A DNA stretch of 64,000 bases from Legionella saoudiensis (GTDB taxonomy: Bacteria; Pseudomonadota; Gammaproteobacteria; Legionellales; Legionellaceae): positions 558,001-622,000 of the forward strand of contig NZ_LN901324.1 of assembly GCF_001465875.1 (NCBI RefSeq), in the 5' to 3' direction. Positions within the stretch are counted from its first letter, which is position 1. The number at the start of each line of letters is the position of its first letter. A program made the translations under genes and the position numbers. A model generated the notes under the pieces. That model ran no database searches. It was not told the origin of the DNA and worked only from the letters and a program-made list of their open reading frames with translations. This document shows, in pieces, positions 63,733 through 64,000 of this stretch.

Positions 63733-64000
63733 GCGCTCAATTTTATACAGTTGCATCGAGCCTACCAAGGCTTGGGTCTTCTTTTAAAATCGCGAGTCCA
63801 CCCATTTCAAGATTTCAGCTGGAAAAGCGGCTTAAGCTATTACCAGAAAAACACATTACTCAGATTTTTGCTATTGAGTTATTAGTTTGGCGAAGCTGGT
63901 TCATGCCGCAACAATCTGTGGCTGAAACAAGAATCCTTTATCAACAGATCATAAAAAATCAGTCGTCTTTTATTATTAATCTTATTGATTGGTATTTTGA
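63729..64000 (+). CDS. DUF2764 protein of the V-ATPase operon, cut by window edge
   Basis: The first 90 codons are present, starting at the ATG that overlaps the atpE stop (ATGA). The start FYTVASSLPRLG, then RFQLEKRLKLLPEKHITQI, fits DUF2764, a protein encoded between E and A in the V-ATPase operons of Chlamydia, Bacteroidetes and spirochaetes. It is thought to take the place of subunit C. The catalytic A subunit is expected next, beyond the window. Confidence 0.75.
   Translation, partial: MSAQFYTVASSLPRLGSSFKIASPPISRFQLEKRLKLLPEKHITQIFAIELLVWRSWFMPQQSVAETRILYQQIIKNQSSFIINLIDWYF

Noticed and set aside
1..64000. tRNA genes, rRNA, prophage, insertion sequences with transposase
   Set aside because: None seen; no tRNA-like TTCGANTC/CCA context in gaps and no transposase or phage genes among the frames.

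Overview
The window looks like chromosome from Legionella or a close relative. It is AT-rich by eye. It has a gammaproteobacterial gene set (Fis, MinDE, an argR/art cluster, FadE, a poly-hydroxybutyrate depolymerase, an EptA-type lipid A transferase, a fused TrpE(G)), many short palindromic intergenic repeats, and a gene for a eukaryote-like Rab GTPase domain joined to a membrane anchor, which is typical of Legionella host-interaction proteins. The genus is an inference from gene content; no marker gene was searched.

Layout. 1-5.4 kb: end of mpl, an unrecognised 431-residue protein, heat-shock gene clpB with a sigma-32-type promoter, and sppA. 5.4-10 kb: a small exported protein, then suhB, trmJ, iscS, an iscU-like gene and iscA. 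This keeps the E. coli suhB-trmJ-isc order, but iscR, hscBA and fdx are absent and the IscU-like protein has lost its cluster ligands. 10-11.5 kb: fis and the RNase P RNA. 11.6-19 kb: two hybrid histidine kinases in tandem, one of 1916 residues with about ten 92-residue poly-HAMP repeats. 19.2-22.4 kb: gatCAB. 22.5-27.5 kb: argR divergent from artJ-artM-artP-argG-argH, with tandem ARG boxes between. 27.7-31.2 kb: trpE(G) and a ClC antiporter. 31.3-36.2 kb: a quinone oxidoreductase and ugpAEC without ugpB, followed by a DUF1189 membrane protein. 36.2-39.5 kb: an alpha/beta hydrolase and fadE. 39.8-44.9 kb: minDE (no minC), guaBA and tadA. 44.9-49.3 kb: a GAF-GGDEF protein with a broken GGDEF motif, glnD and map. 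49.5-57.3 kb: a small secreted protein, an FAD oxidoreductase, an EptA-like transferase, an MFS exporter, the Rab-like GTPase, a repeat-rich gap, an ICMT-like methyltransferase and fabI. 57.4 kb to the end: phaZ and a bacterial V-type ATPase operon (B-D-I-K-E-DUF2764, cut off by the window edge).

How it fits together. Most of the window is housekeeping: translation (gat, tadA, trmJ, map, rnpB), nucleotide and amino acid metabolism (gua, arg, trp), proteostasis (clpB, sppA) and lipid and carbon storage use (fadE, fabI, phaZ). The most unusual parts are the V-ATPase operon, whose K subunit carries the full set of sodium-ligand residues; the Rab-like GTPase with a degenerate G4 motif; the eroded isc operon; and the giant soluble poly-HAMP kinase. 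Several gaps carry hairpin or MITE-like repeats of a few recurring families.
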